NCBI GenBank assembly: GCA_002395235.1
Contig: DGWK01000008.1
Location: 44,532-108,531, forward strand
Origin: Lachnospiraceae bacterium UBA4260
Lineage (GTDB): Bacteria > Bacillota > Clostridia > Lachnospirales > Lachnospiraceae
DNA: 64,000 bases
Reading direction: 5' to 3'
In this document: piece by piece, positions 1 through 7,674 of the stretch
Numbering within the stretch: position 1 is the stretch's first letter
Layout: each line of letters starts with the position of its first letter
The notes under the pieces: generated by a model
What the model saw: only the letters and a program-made list of their open reading frames with translations
What the model was told of the DNA's origin: nothing
Databases searched by the model: none
Program-made: the position numbers and the translations under genes

Positions 1-308
1 GGTACATTCTTTGCGGCAGATTCCGGCCAGACGATTGCCACGTGCCGCAGCAGTGTGCGAAAAAGCTTTCGCTCGCCCATACCGCCTCGAATATCGCGCA
101 GATAAAAGAGCAGCTTCATCGCAAGATCCGGTTTCTCAATGTACGCTCGTTCAAAGAGCTTAATCTGCTCCTCACGGCTGCGATACCGCATTCCGCCTGC
201 CACGGCAAAGAAGTCCAGACATGCATCGCCGCTGCTTCCATGCGTTTTGGCTCCATTGAGCGTAAGTGTATAATCGGCTTCTTCTGCCAGCTCGTCCCAA
301 TAGTTCAT
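1..308 (-). CDS. DUF2828 family protein, N-terminal part only (cut by window edge)
   Basis: An open frame runs from an ATG at 308 to the left edge (102 codons), so only the N-terminus is present. It begins MNYWDELAEEADYTLTLNG and continues with a motif LLFYLRDIRGGMGERKLFR. The NGA start, the DLFF-like segment and the 'LFYLRDIRGGxGER' block are what I recall of DUF2828 proteins, which carry a Ro60/vWA-type fold in their C-terminal part. A GAGG ribosome site lies about 7 nt upstream of the ATG. The cellular role is unknown. No convincing promoter is visible to its right. Family assignment comes from the visible motif alone; the vWA half lies outside the window. Confidence 0.8.
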   Translation of the reverse strand, partial: MNYWDELAEEADYTLTLNGAKTHGSSGDACLDFFAVAGGMRYRSREEQIKLFERAYIEKPDLAMKLLFYLRDIRGGMGERKLFRTLLRHVAIVWPESAAKNV

Positions 309-686
309 CCGGTATCCTCTCTGTTTCGGAATATTTTGGCAGAGAATGGATCCCGTCGCCCGGACGCTGTACCGCTTGCAAATCCTTCTCTTGCACAGTG
401 GTTTTTCCTCTGACAGCGCTGCTGTATGCGCCTTTATCCGGCCGGTAAACCTTTGTTCACCATCAAGCCTGTTCTCTGCCTGGCTTCTTTCTCAGAACTT
501 TATTGTTCCCTGTCGATGATCTTATGATAGCAGAGACAATGACCGGTTTCCCTAAACCTGTCGTTTAAGTTTGATAAGGCCGGCTTGCCGGCTACAGATT
601 CAATGCTGCTGTCAGCGCCATAACAGCATGTCTAATTCGACGCCCCTTTGTCACAAATATCAAAATGTGTCACTTGATACGTCCCC
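309..686. other. intergenic region between divergent DUF2828 and argC genes
   Basis: About 440 bp separate the two divergent starts. I see no supported gene here; the short open frames have no ribosome site or recognisable protein. The right part carries two TGTCAC-type direct repeats (about 650 and 669) just before the argC promoter candidate. These might be regulatory, but nothing identifies the binding protein. Confidence 0.4.
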
Positions 687-716
687 TTGACACAGATTTT
701 ATGATATGATTAGCAT
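687..716 (+). promoter_or_regulatory. possible sigma-A promoter for argC
   Basis: A perfect -35 TTGACA at 687-692 is followed 18 nt later by TAGCAT at 711-716. Two better-looking TATGAT boxes lie closer (700-705, 705-710) but at unsuitable spacing, so the exact -10 is uncertain. The start codon of argC is about 35 bp further on. Confidence 0.35.
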
Positions 717-749
717 CGATATTTCGTAACTGACAGAAAGGAACTGAGC

Positions 750-1688
750 ATGAGCAAAACAAAAGTATACATAGACGGACAGAGCGGCACTACCGGCCTC
801 CAGATCTTTGACAGGATCGGATCCAGAGACGACCTGGAACTGATGCGCATCGACGAGGACAAGCGCCACGACAACGAAGAGCGCCGCAAATTCCTCAATG
901 CAGCCGACATCGTCTTTTTGTGTCTGCCTGACGCAGGCGCCATCGAGGCCGTCTCCCTGATCGACAACCCGAATGTCCGCGTTATCGACGCTTCCACCGC
1001 GCACCGCACTGCTGACGGCTGGACCTACGGCTTTCCGGAGCTCTCCGCGGACCAGCGCGCCGCCATCGCCTCCAGCCACAGGGTCGCCAATCCCGGCTGC
1101 CACGCAACCGGCTTCATCTCCTGCGCGGCTCCCCTGATCCGCATGGGCGTCGTCCCGGCCTCCTATCCGCTCACCTGCTTCTCCCTGACCGGCTACTCCG
1201 GCGGCGGCAAGAAGATGATCGCGAACTACGAGTCCCCCGACAAGGCGCAGTCCCTGTTCGCGCCCGGTATCTACGGCCTGACTCTGAAGCACAAGCACAT
1301 CCCTGAGATGTCAAAAGTCTGCGGCCTCGAAACTCCTCCCGTTTTCCTTCCTGTTGTCGACGACTACTACAAGGGAATGGCGACTACCATCATGCTCCAC
1401 AACCGCCTGTTGCCCAGCACTCCCACCGCGCAGGACATCTGCGAAAAGCTGCAGGACTACTACAAAGACGCACACTTCGTGAGCGTCATGCCCTTCGGCA
1501 CAAGCGGCACAACACTTTACGCCAATGAACTCGCCGGCACAAACCACCTCAAAATAGTGGTCTGCGGCCACGAAGACCAGACCAGCGTCACCGCCCTCTT
1601 CGACAACCTTGGCAAAGGCGCCTCCGGCGCCGCCGTCCAGAACATGAACATCATGCTGGGCATCGATGAGGCGACAGGGTTGGAGTGA
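750..1688 (+). CDS. argC: N-acetyl-gamma-glutamyl-phosphate reductase
   Basis: Catalyses the NADPH-dependent reduction of N-acetylglutamyl phosphate to the semialdehyde, the third step of arginine synthesis, in the cytosol. The 312-residue protein starts with the nucleotide-binding segment VYIDGQSGTTGLQI and has the catalytic cysteine in NPGCHATGF (Cys117). Length and the Q in GQSGTTG fit the shorter ArgC class (about 310 residues) rather than the 340-residue E. coli-like class. An AAAGGA ribosome site lies 7 nt before the ATG. No other arg genes are adjacent, so this is a stand-alone argC. The downstream end faces lon across a hairpin-repeat array. Confidence 0.95.
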   Translation: MSKTKVYIDGQSGTTGLQIFDRIGSRDDLELMRIDEDKRHDNEERRKFLNAADIVFLCLPDAGAIEAVSLIDNPNVRVIDASTAHRTADGWTYGFPELSADQRAAIASSHRVANPGCHATGFISCAAPLIRMGVVPASYPLTCFSLTGYSGGGKKMIANYESPDKAQSLFAPGIYGLTLKHKHIPEMSKVCGLETPPVFLPVVDDYYKGMATTIMLHNRLLPSTPTAQDICEKLQDYYKDAHFVSVMPFGTSGTTLYANELAGTNHLKIVVCGHEDQTSVTALFDNLGKGASGAAVQNMNIMLGIDEATGLE

Positions 1689-1744
1689 TTTGTTGGGGGA
1701 TTTGCAGGCCGGGCATGAATAGATTGTTGCGAGCGGATTGATGA

Positions 1745-2064
1745 CCAACGAAAGCCAACTTTTTTCTTATTTCGTCGGACTATGCATAGCTTGTGCCGAC
1801 TTCGGTGACCGACGAAAGTCGGCTTTCTTCTCATTTCGTCGGACTATGCATAGCTTGTGCCGTGTTGTTCTGGCCTGGGGTCACCGACGAAAGTCGGCTT
1901 TTTTCTTATTTCGTCGGACTATGTATAGCTTGTGCCGACTTCGGCGTCCGACGAAAGCCGGCTTTCTTCTCATTTCGTCGGACTATGCATAGCTTGTGCC
2001 GACTTCGGCGTCCGACGAAAGCCGGCTTTCTTCTCATTTCGTCGGACTGTGCATGGCTTGTGCC
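1745..2064. repeat. tandem array of five ~64-bp hairpin-forming repeats
   Basis: Five copies start at about 1745, 1809, 1884, 1948 and 2012. The spacing is 64, 75, 64 and 64 bp; copy 2 is longer because of altered sequence at 1860-1882. Each copy has CCGACGAAA and, 16 nt later, TTTCGTCGG (for example 1809-1817 with 1834-1842), a 9-bp stem; copy 1 has one mismatch. A second, competing hairpin, CCGAC-GAAA-GTCGG with a GNRA tetraloop followed by a T-rich run, is perfect in copies 2 and 3. Each copy ends with a conserved ACTATGCATAGCTTGTGCC segment. The 64-nt period is not divisible by three, so the open frames across it are not evidence of coding. It lies between the convergent argC and lon. Confidence 0.9.
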
Positions 2065-2131
2065 ACTAGACGGCTACTCCAAGTGCCGCCATACCGTCAG
2101 AATCACAATAGAACACCCCAGTAACGACCAA

Positions 2132-2168
2132 ACGGGGCAGCCACATTTATCCAATGTGACTGCCCCGT
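2132..2168 (-). terminator. intrinsic terminator of lon
   Basis: ACGGGGCAG..CACATT (2132-2147) pairs with AATGTG..CTGCCCCGT (2153-2168), a strong stem with a 5-nt loop and one bulged pair. On the minus strand it lies 10 bp beyond the lon stop and is followed by a short TTT. The U-run is weak, but the position and stem strength support termination. Confidence 0.75.
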
Positions 2169-2177
2169 ATAACATCA

Positions 2178-4604
2178 TCAATCTATCTTCTCTTCACTTC
2201 CATCCAGAATTCCTGTCTTCTCAAGCACTTCCGTGACATCGCTGACCGGGATAATTGTAAGCTTGTCCCTGACCTCCTGCGGCACTTCGTCCAGATCATC
2301 CTCATTTTCCTTAGGGATAAATACTGTCTGAATTCCTGCCCTTGAAGCCGCCATCAGCTTCTCGGGAAGTCCTCCGATCGGAGTGACTACGCCGCGAAGG
2401 GAAACTTCGCCCGTCATGGCGATCGTCGGCGCCACCGCTCTGTCAGAAACAAGTGAAGCGAGAGCCGTCGTCATCGTGATACCTGCAGAAGGGCCATCCT
2501 TGGGCACTGCACCTTCCGGCACGTGGATATGCAAGTCGTTCTCCTCGAAGAGAGAAGCCTTATCCGGGAACATCGACTTCACAAGGCTCACCGCGATCTG
2601 CACGGATTCCTTCATGACATCGCCCAACTGTCCGGTAACGGTAAATTTGCCGCTGCCCTTGGTAAACAAAGTCTCAATGAAAAGGATTTCTCCGCCTGCA
2701 GCGGTCCAGGCAAGTCCTGTCACAATGCCGGGCTTCTTTTCTGCCAGAACGCGGTCATGCCTGACCGGCTTTGCATCGAGCATCTCGCGCAAATCTTCTT
2801 CCTTCACAACGATGGGTTCCATCTTCACTACGGCCGTCTCCGCAAGCGGCGCCGTGGCGGTCTCCGTCAACGGTTCCGCGGCAGCCCCGTCAGCCGCGCC
2901 CGCCGAAGCAACCGCCCCAGCCATCTTCGCCGCCTCCACCGCAGCCGCACCAAACCGCTTGGAAACCTCCACCGCCGCCGACCTGCACAGCGTATCCAGC
3001 CGCTTACGCAGACCGCGCACGCCGGATTCCATCGTGTAATTGTCGATGATCTTGCGGATGATGTCGTCCGAGATCACAATCTGCTCCTCGGTCACGCCCA
3101 TGGCCTTCATGGCCTTGGGAAGGAGGTGCCTGCGCGCGATCTGGAATTTATCAGAGGCCGTGTATCCGTTGAAGCGGATCACTTCCATTCGGTTGAGCAG
3201 CGGCTCGGGGATCGTATCCACCGAGTTGGCCGTACAGATGAACATGACATTGCTGAGGTCATAAGGAACATTCATGTAGTGATCCGTGAAAGTGCTGTTC
3301 TGCTCCGGATCGAGAACCTCCAGCAGTGCGGCGGCCGGATCTCCGTTGTAGGAGACGCCCAGCTTGTCCACCTCGTCCAGCACCATGACCGGATTGGAGA
3401 CGCCGCTCTTCTTGATGCCGTCCATGATCCTGCCCGGCATAGCCCCGATGTAAGTTCTGCGGTGGCCGCGGATATCCGCCTCATCGCGCACGCCGCCCAG
3501 GCTCACGCGCACATATTCTCTGTGAAGGGCTTTGGCGATACTTTGCCCGATGCTTGTCTTGCCGGTGCCCGGTGCGCCGACGAATAGCAGGATCGAGCCT
3601 GCCTGCTCCTTCTTGAGATTCATGACGGCGATCTGCTGGATGATGCGCTGCTTGACTTTGCCCAGTCCGAAGTGGTCCTCCTCGAGCACCGCCTCCGCCT
3701 CCGACAGGTCGATGTCCTGCTGCGGCTCCGTCTTCCAGGAAAGTCCCGTGACAAAATCCAGATAGTCGTAAAGCATTCCCGCTTCCGTCCCGCCGTTGTT
3801 CTCCTGTTTGAGCCGGTTCAGGACCTTGAGCGCTTCTCCTTTGGCGGTCTCGTTCATGCCCGCCTCTTCGATCTTGAGCTCGAACTTGCGGATGTCCGAC
3901 ACCTTCTCGGGGTGCATCTCGTCCAGCTCGCGCTGCAGAAGCTCCATCTGCTTCTTGATCGCGTTCTCTCTGTAGATCTTCTGGTAATCCTCCTGCTGCG
4001 CGCTGGCAGCCTTGGTGGTCACCTTGGAGACCTCCATGAACTCGTAGACCGCCTTCTCGAGAAGCTCAAACCGCTTCTTGTGGCTGTCCTGTGCCAAAAT
4101 ATCGTATTTTTCCTCGGCACTCATCTTGAACCAGATGGACATGGCGACAGCCACTTCATTGATCGAGTGGAACTGATTGAGATAGCCCATGGCCTGTTCG
4201 CCCCACTCAAAGCCCTGCCAGCTCTCCTTCAGGTCCTCTTTGAGACGCTCGAAATGTGCCTTCTCCACGCCTTCGTCCAGATCCTCGATCTCCTCACAGC
4301 GCGAGATCGTCAGCTCGATCGTGTGGTCCGGGTTGATCCCGATCGTGTCGAGATGGACCCTGCCCGTTGTGCGGATCTCCACATATCCTTCCGGGTTCAC
4401 TTCGTTCACATAGCCCGTCACGCCGATGGGGAAGAAACTCTCCTCGGTCATATCCTTGCGGTGCTCCTCTTTTTTGCACGATAAGAGCACGACCCGGTCG
4501 TTGACCTGCGCGTAACGGCGCGCCAGGTGCCTGTACTGGTCCGACTTCAGATAGACGTTGGCGTCCGGCACCAGCAAAAGATTGTATATAGGAATTACTA
4601 CCAT
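2178..4604 (-). CDS. lon: ATP-dependent protease Lon (LonA)
   Basis: Cytosolic AAA+ serine protease that degrades damaged and regulatory proteins. The 808 residues run in the LonA order: N-terminal substrate domain (from IPIYNLLLVPDANVYLK), coiled-coil linker, AAA module with Walker A GAPGTGKTS and Walker B VMVLDEVDKL, then the protease domain with the serine in PKDGPSAGITM and the lysine in GGLPEKLMAA. Between the AAA and protease parts is an unusual Ala/Glu/Thr-rich stretch of about 45 residues that looks unstructured. The start is the ATG at 4604, with AAAGGAGG 12 nt upstream. A CIRCE element lies 25 bp before the start, so heat-shock control by HrcA is likely. Confidence 0.96.
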   Translation of the reverse strand: MVVIPIYNLLLVPDANVYLKSDQYRHLARRYAQVNDRVVLLSCKKEEHRKDMTEESFFPIGVTGYVNEVNPEGYVEIRTTGRVHLDTIGINPDHTIELTISRCEEIEDLDEGVEKAHFERLKEDLKESWQGFEWGEQAMGYLNQFHSINEVAVAMSIWFKMSAEEKYDILAQDSHKKRFELLEKAVYEFMEVSKVTTKAASAQQEDYQKIYRENAIKKQMELLQRELDEMHPEKVSDIRKFELKIEEAGMNETAKGEALKVLNRLKQENNGGTEAGMLYDYLDFVTGLSWKTEPQQDIDLSEAEAVLEEDHFGLGKVKQRIIQQIAVMNLKKEQAGSILLFVGAPGTGKTSIGQSIAKALHREYVRVSLGGVRDEADIRGHRRTYIGAMPGRIMDGIKKSGVSNPVMVLDEVDKLGVSYNGDPAAALLEVLDPEQNSTFTDHYMNVPYDLSNVMFICTANSVDTIPEPLLNRMEVIRFNGYTASDKFQIARRHLLPKAMKAMGVTEEQIVISDDIIRKIIDNYTMESGVRGLRKRLDTLCRSAAVEVSKRFGAAAVEAAKMAGAVASAGAADGAAAEPLTETATAPLAETAVVKMEPIVVKEEDLREMLDAKPVRHDRVLAEKKPGIVTGLAWTAAGGEILFIETLFTKGSGKFTVTGQLGDVMKESVQIAVSLVKSMFPDKASLFEENDLHIHVPEGAVPKDGPSAGITMTTALASLVSDRAVAPTIAMTGEVSLRGVVTPIGGLPEKLMAASRAGIQTVFIPKENEDDLDEVPQEVRDKLTIIPVSDVTEVLEKTGILDGSEEKID

Positions 4605-4628
4605 TTCTTATTAAATCCTCCTTTGTTG

Positions 4629-4655
4629 TCAGCACTCTTTGTTGTTGAGTGCTAA
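4629..4655 (-). promoter_or_regulatory. CIRCE element (HrcA operator) upstream of lon
   Basis: TCAGCACTC-N9-GAGTGCTAA matches the CIRCE consensus TTAGCACTC-N9-GAGTGCTAA at 17 of 18 arm positions, with the exact 9-nt spacer. It sits between the lon start and its upstream promoter region, where HrcA would repress lon in the absence of heat stress. hrcA itself is not in the window. Confidence 0.93.
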
Positions 4656-4695
4656 TTCCAGGGTAAAAAATTTGGCTTCACCGGGAAGCCGTTCC

Positions 4696-4723
4696 TTGAC
4701 ACTTGTCAATGTTTTGATATGAT
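4696..4723 (+). promoter_or_regulatory. tetR promoter P1 with overlapping TTGACA/TGTCAA operator
   Basis: TTGACA at 4696-4701 and TATGAT at 4718-4723, with 16 nt between, form a good sigma-A promoter. The -35 box is the left arm of the inverted repeat TTGACA-CT-TGTCAA (4696-4709). A regulator bound there would block RNA polymerase. Confidence 0.65.
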
Positions 4724-4738
4724 AGATAGTAGCATCGG

Positions 4739-4769
4739 CCTTGACAGTTGTCAAGGTTGTTCATATTCT
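4739..4769 (+). promoter_or_regulatory. second TetR-type operator overlapping promoter P2
   Basis: CCTTGACA-GT-TGTCAAGG (4739-4756) is a perfect 8-bp-arm inverted repeat with the same core as the operator at 4696. TTGACA 4741-4746 with TATTCT 4764-4769 (17-nt spacer) gives a second possible promoter. Two equal operators directly before the tetR gene suggest autoregulation. Confidence 0.65.
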
Positions 4770-4802
4770 TTTTAGAATTACGTGATTGACAGAGGATATA
4801 CC

Positions 4803-5345
4803 ATGTACGAAGGATGCAACAAGACTGCCATCGCCTCGCAGGCCGCGATCGCCGAAGCGCTCATAGAATTAATGAAGGATAAGCCCTATTCCCGCATCAG
4901 CGTGAGCGAGATCTGCAAGCGCGCCGGCGTCTCCCGCCAGACCTTCTACTCTCTCTTTGCCTCCAAGGACAATGTCATCTCCTTCATTCTCGAGCGAAAA
5001 TACTGCTTCCGCCCGCAGGACCACGAGTGCTGCCGTTCCTCCATGACACTGGAGGACATTTGCCGCGCCTACAGCCAGTACATTACGGAGCGCAGAGATA
5101 TGATCGTCCTCCTCGTCCGCAACGACATCCTCTACCTGCTGCAGGACAGTCTTTACAGCTCCTTCATTGAGTGCGAAGATTACTTACCCGGCTACCCCGC
5201 CCAGGACCGGGTCTATGCCGCTGATTTTCTTGCCGGCGGCCTCACGGGGATCGCGCGCAATTACGCACGCCCGGGCACAGTCACCTCGCAGCAGCATCTC
5301 GAGGAGATCCTTTACTCACTTTTCAGCGGTTCTTTCTTTCATTAA
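4803..5345 (+). CDS. TetR/AcrR-family transcriptional regulator
   Basis: Predicted one-component repressor of 180 residues. The N-terminal helix-turn-helix is clear: ISVSEICKRAGVSRQTFYSL, with the usual 'YxxFxSKDxV' segment after it. The C-terminal ligand/dimer domain is divergent, as in the family. I chose the ATG at 4803, preceded by AGAGGATATACC, over a GTG at 4782 that lacks a ribosome site. Two operator-like inverted repeats overlap the promoters upstream. The yitT-like gene begins 15 bp downstream, so the regulator probably controls both itself and that membrane protein. The ligand is unknown. Confidence 0.87.
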   Translation: MYEGCNKTAIASQAAIAEALIELMKDKPYSRISVSEICKRAGVSRQTFYSLFASKDNVISFILERKYCFRPQDHECCRSSMTLEDICRAYSQYITERRDMIVLLVRNDILYLLQDSLYSSFIECEDYLPGYPAQDRVYAADFLAGGLTGIARNYARPGTVTSQQHLEEILYSLFSGSFFH

Positions 5346-5360
5346 AGGAGATACATTTTT

Positions 5361-6233
5361 ATGAACACAAATATACAGATCGACCCTGTAAAAGACGGCA
5401 AAAGACTGCTCATGGTCTGTGTCGCAGCCTTGATCATGGCGCTGAACATCCGGACCCTCGTCCACACAGGCGGCCTGATCCCCGGCGGCGCTACAGGCAT
5501 GACGATCCTGATCCAACGGCTGGCGAAACTCCTGCTCTCGGTCGACCTCCCCTATACGCCGGTCAACCTTCTGCTCAACGCGGTCCCGGTCTATATCGGA
5601 TTCCGCTTTATCGGGAAGAAGTTCACCCTGCTTTCCCTCGTCATGATCATGCTCTCCGGCTTTCTCACCGACCTGATCCCAGCCTACACGCTGACCCAGG
5701 ACATTCTCCTGATCAGTATTTTCGGCGGTATCGTCAACGGTTTCGCGATCAGTCTGTGCCTTCGGGCGGACGCCACCAGCGGCGGCACGGATTTTATCGC
5801 GATCTACCTCTCACAGATGCACGGCGTGGAATCCTGGAACCTGATCCTCGGATTCAATGCGGTGCTGCTCCTGATCGGCGGTTACTTTTTTGGCCCGGAT
5901 AAGGCGCTCTATTCCATCATCTTTCAGTACGCCTCCACGCAGGTCCTGCATCTGATGCACAGAAACTACCAGAAAGTGACCTTCCTCATCGTCACCGACA
6001 AACCGGAGCAGATCTGCGCCGGGATCCATGACATGACCCACCACGGCGCCACGATCTTTCACGGGGAGGGCGGTTACGGGCACAACCGGCGCAACCTGGT
6101 CTACTCCGTGATCAGCGGGAGCGATGTGCGGGGGATCAAGAAAGGCGTCCGCGAGATCGATCCTGCCGCTTTCGTCAACACCTTCAGTTCCGGAGAGATC
6201 ATGGGCAACTTCTATATGCAGCCAAAAGATTGA
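5361..6233 (+). CDS. YitT family (DUF161/DUF2179) integral membrane protein
   Basis: A 290-residue protein with about five hydrophobic spans in the first 200 residues, including the family-typical GGLIPGGATGMTIL and DATSGGTDFIAI segments. A soluble C-terminal DUF2179 domain of about 80 residues follows (FLIVTDKPEQI .. GGYGHNRRNLVYSVI). The substrate is not known; YitT proteins are thought to be transporters. The gene has a good AAAGGAGATAC ribosome site and follows the TetR gene closely, so it is probably co-transcribed with and regulated by it. A strong terminator closes the pair. Confidence 0.9.
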   Translation: MNTNIQIDPVKDGKRLLMVCVAALIMALNIRTLVHTGGLIPGGATGMTILIQRLAKLLLSVDLPYTPVNLLLNAVPVYIGFRFIGKKFTLLSLVMIMLSGFLTDLIPAYTLTQDILLISIFGGIVNGFAISLCLRADATSGGTDFIAIYLSQMHGVESWNLILGFNAVLLLIGGYFFGPDKALYSIIFQYASTQVLHLMHRNYQKVTFLIVTDKPEQICAGIHDMTHHGATIFHGEGGYGHNRRNLVYSVISGSDVRGIKKGVREIDPAAFVNTFSSGEIMGNFYMQPKD

Positions 6234-6283
6234 CGGCGCCGGCCTTCAATTTCTCACCTGACTTATATACTTTATCAGAAACC

Positions 6284-6324
6284 GGCCGTTCGCAATGCCT
6301 GCACTGCGAACGGCCTTTCTTGTT
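6284..6324 (+). terminator. terminator of the tetR-yitT operon
   Basis: GGCCGTTCGCA (6284-6294) pairs perfectly with TGCGAACGGCC (6305-6315); TTTCTTGTT follows. Confidence 0.9.
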
Positions 6325-6421
6325 GCATAATCCGTCGCAATTGTTTAGTCATTTTCAACAACTTTCGTATTCTACTATTCCCCACTTTATAAAATTTTTC
6401 CAAAAAAATTGGTTCCAGTCA

Positions 6422-6450
6422 TTTACGGACACGTCGAAATAGCATACAAT
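6422..6450 (+). promoter_or_regulatory. candidate promoter of glgC-glgD
   Basis: TTTACG (6422-6427) and TACAAT (6445-6450) with a 17-nt spacer. About 80 bp of leader precede the glgC ribosome site (GGGAGG). No other hairpin or riboswitch was recognised in the 6325-6532 gap. Confidence 0.5.
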
Positions 6451-6532
6451 AGACTTAGATTTTTGTGGCAATGTTTACGCACGCACGTTGCCTCGAAATA
6501 ACCACTGAAACTACAAATAAGGGAGGTTCTCT

Positions 6533-7660
6533 ATGAAGCAAATTGAAATGTTAGCTATGATCCTGGCCGGTGGCCGGGGAAGCCGCCTGCTCGACCTTAC
6601 CAACCACGTAGCAAAGCCGGCTGTCGCTTACGGCGGCAAATACCGCATCGTCGATTTCCCGCTCAGCAACTGCGCGAACAGCGGCGTTGACGTAGTAGGT
6701 GTTCTGACGCAGTACGAGTCCGTGCTTCTCAACAGCTATGTTGCGAAGGGCGGTCTGTGGGGACTTGACACCAAGGACAGCGGTGTTTTCGTTCTTACAC
6801 CCCGTGAAAAGGCTGACGCAGGCCTCGATGTATACCGCGGAACAGCTGATGCTATTTCCCAGAATATCGATTTCATCGACACCTACAATCCGCAGTACCT
6901 TCTGGTTCTTTCGGGCGACCACATCTACAAGATGAACTATGACAAGATGCTCGACTTCCACAAGGCACAGGGCGCAGCAGCTACCATTGCAGTTATGCCC
7001 GTTTCCATGAAGGAAGCATCCCGTTTCGGTATCATGATCACCGACGAGAACGACAGGATCATCGATTTCGAAGAAAAGCCCGCACATCCCCGCAGCACTC
7101 TCGCTTCCATGGGTATTTATATCTTTGATTGGCCCAAACTCCGTGAGATCCTGGTCAAGGATATGGTAGATCCCAACTCCGCACATGATTTCGGCAAGAC
7201 CATCATTCCGGAACTGATGAACAACGGCGAGAAGCTCGTTGCCTTCAAGTTCGAAGGATACTGGAAGGATGTCGGAACCATCGACTCTCTGTGGGAAGCC
7301 AACATGGACCTTCTCGATGAGAATTGCGACCTCAACCTCGACGATCCCACATGGAAGATCTATACCGAGGATGCGGTTGCTCTTCCCGCCTATATCGGCC
7401 CCAACGCTTCCATCGACCGCGCTTACATCACACAGGGCACGAGCATTGACGGAACCATCAAGAACTCCGTTATCTTCACCGGTGCCAAGGTAGGAAAGGG
7501 CGCACAGATCATCGATTCCGTCCTGATGCCCGGCGTATGTGTCGGAGATGGCGCAGTGATTACCCGCGCACTGGTTGCGGACGATGTCAAGATCAGTGCA
7601 GGCGCAGTGGTTGGCAGCGCAGACAGTGAATCGATCACGCTGCAGGCCAGCGATATTTAA
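6533..7660 (+). CDS. glgC: glucose-1-phosphate adenylyltransferase, catalytic subunit
   Basis: Makes ADP-glucose from ATP and glucose 1-phosphate, the committed step of bacterial glycogen synthesis. The 375-residue protein has the nucleotidyltransferase signature GGRGSRLLDL (from residue 13), KPAVAYGGKYRIVDFPLSNC, the sugar-phosphate region FEEKPAHP and a C-terminal left-handed beta-helix (hexapeptide-like GAKVGKGAQIIDSV). This is the usual length for Firmicute GlgC. GlgD follows 14 bp later, giving the catalytic/regulatory pair typical of Clostridia and bacilli. No glgA, glgB or glgP lies in the window. Confidence 0.95.
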   Translation: MKQIEMLAMILAGGRGSRLLDLTNHVAKPAVAYGGKYRIVDFPLSNCANSGVDVVGVLTQYESVLLNSYVAKGGLWGLDTKDSGVFVLTPREKADAGLDVYRGTADAISQNIDFIDTYNPQYLLVLSGDHIYKMNYDKMLDFHKAQGAAATIAVMPVSMKEASRFGIMITDENDRIIDFEEKPAHPRSTLASMGIYIFDWPKLREILVKDMVDPNSAHDFGKTIIPELMNNGEKLVAFKFEGYWKDVGTIDSLWEANMDLLDENCDLNLDDPTWKIYTEDAVALPAYIGPNASIDRAYITQGTSIDGTIKNSVIFTGAKVGKGAQIIDSVLMPGVCVGDGAVITRALVADDVKISAGAVVGSADSESITLQASDI

Positions 7661-7674
7661 GGGGGTGCACAATA

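Noticed and set aside
1745..2064. CRISPR array
   Set aside because: The units are nearly identical over their whole length with no unique spacers, and no cas genes are present.
1738..2236. Two overlapping plus-strand frames across the repeat array (84 and 147 aa)
   Set aside because: They only translate the 64-bp repeats; the period is not a multiple of three, and the longer one runs into the lon terminator and 3' end.
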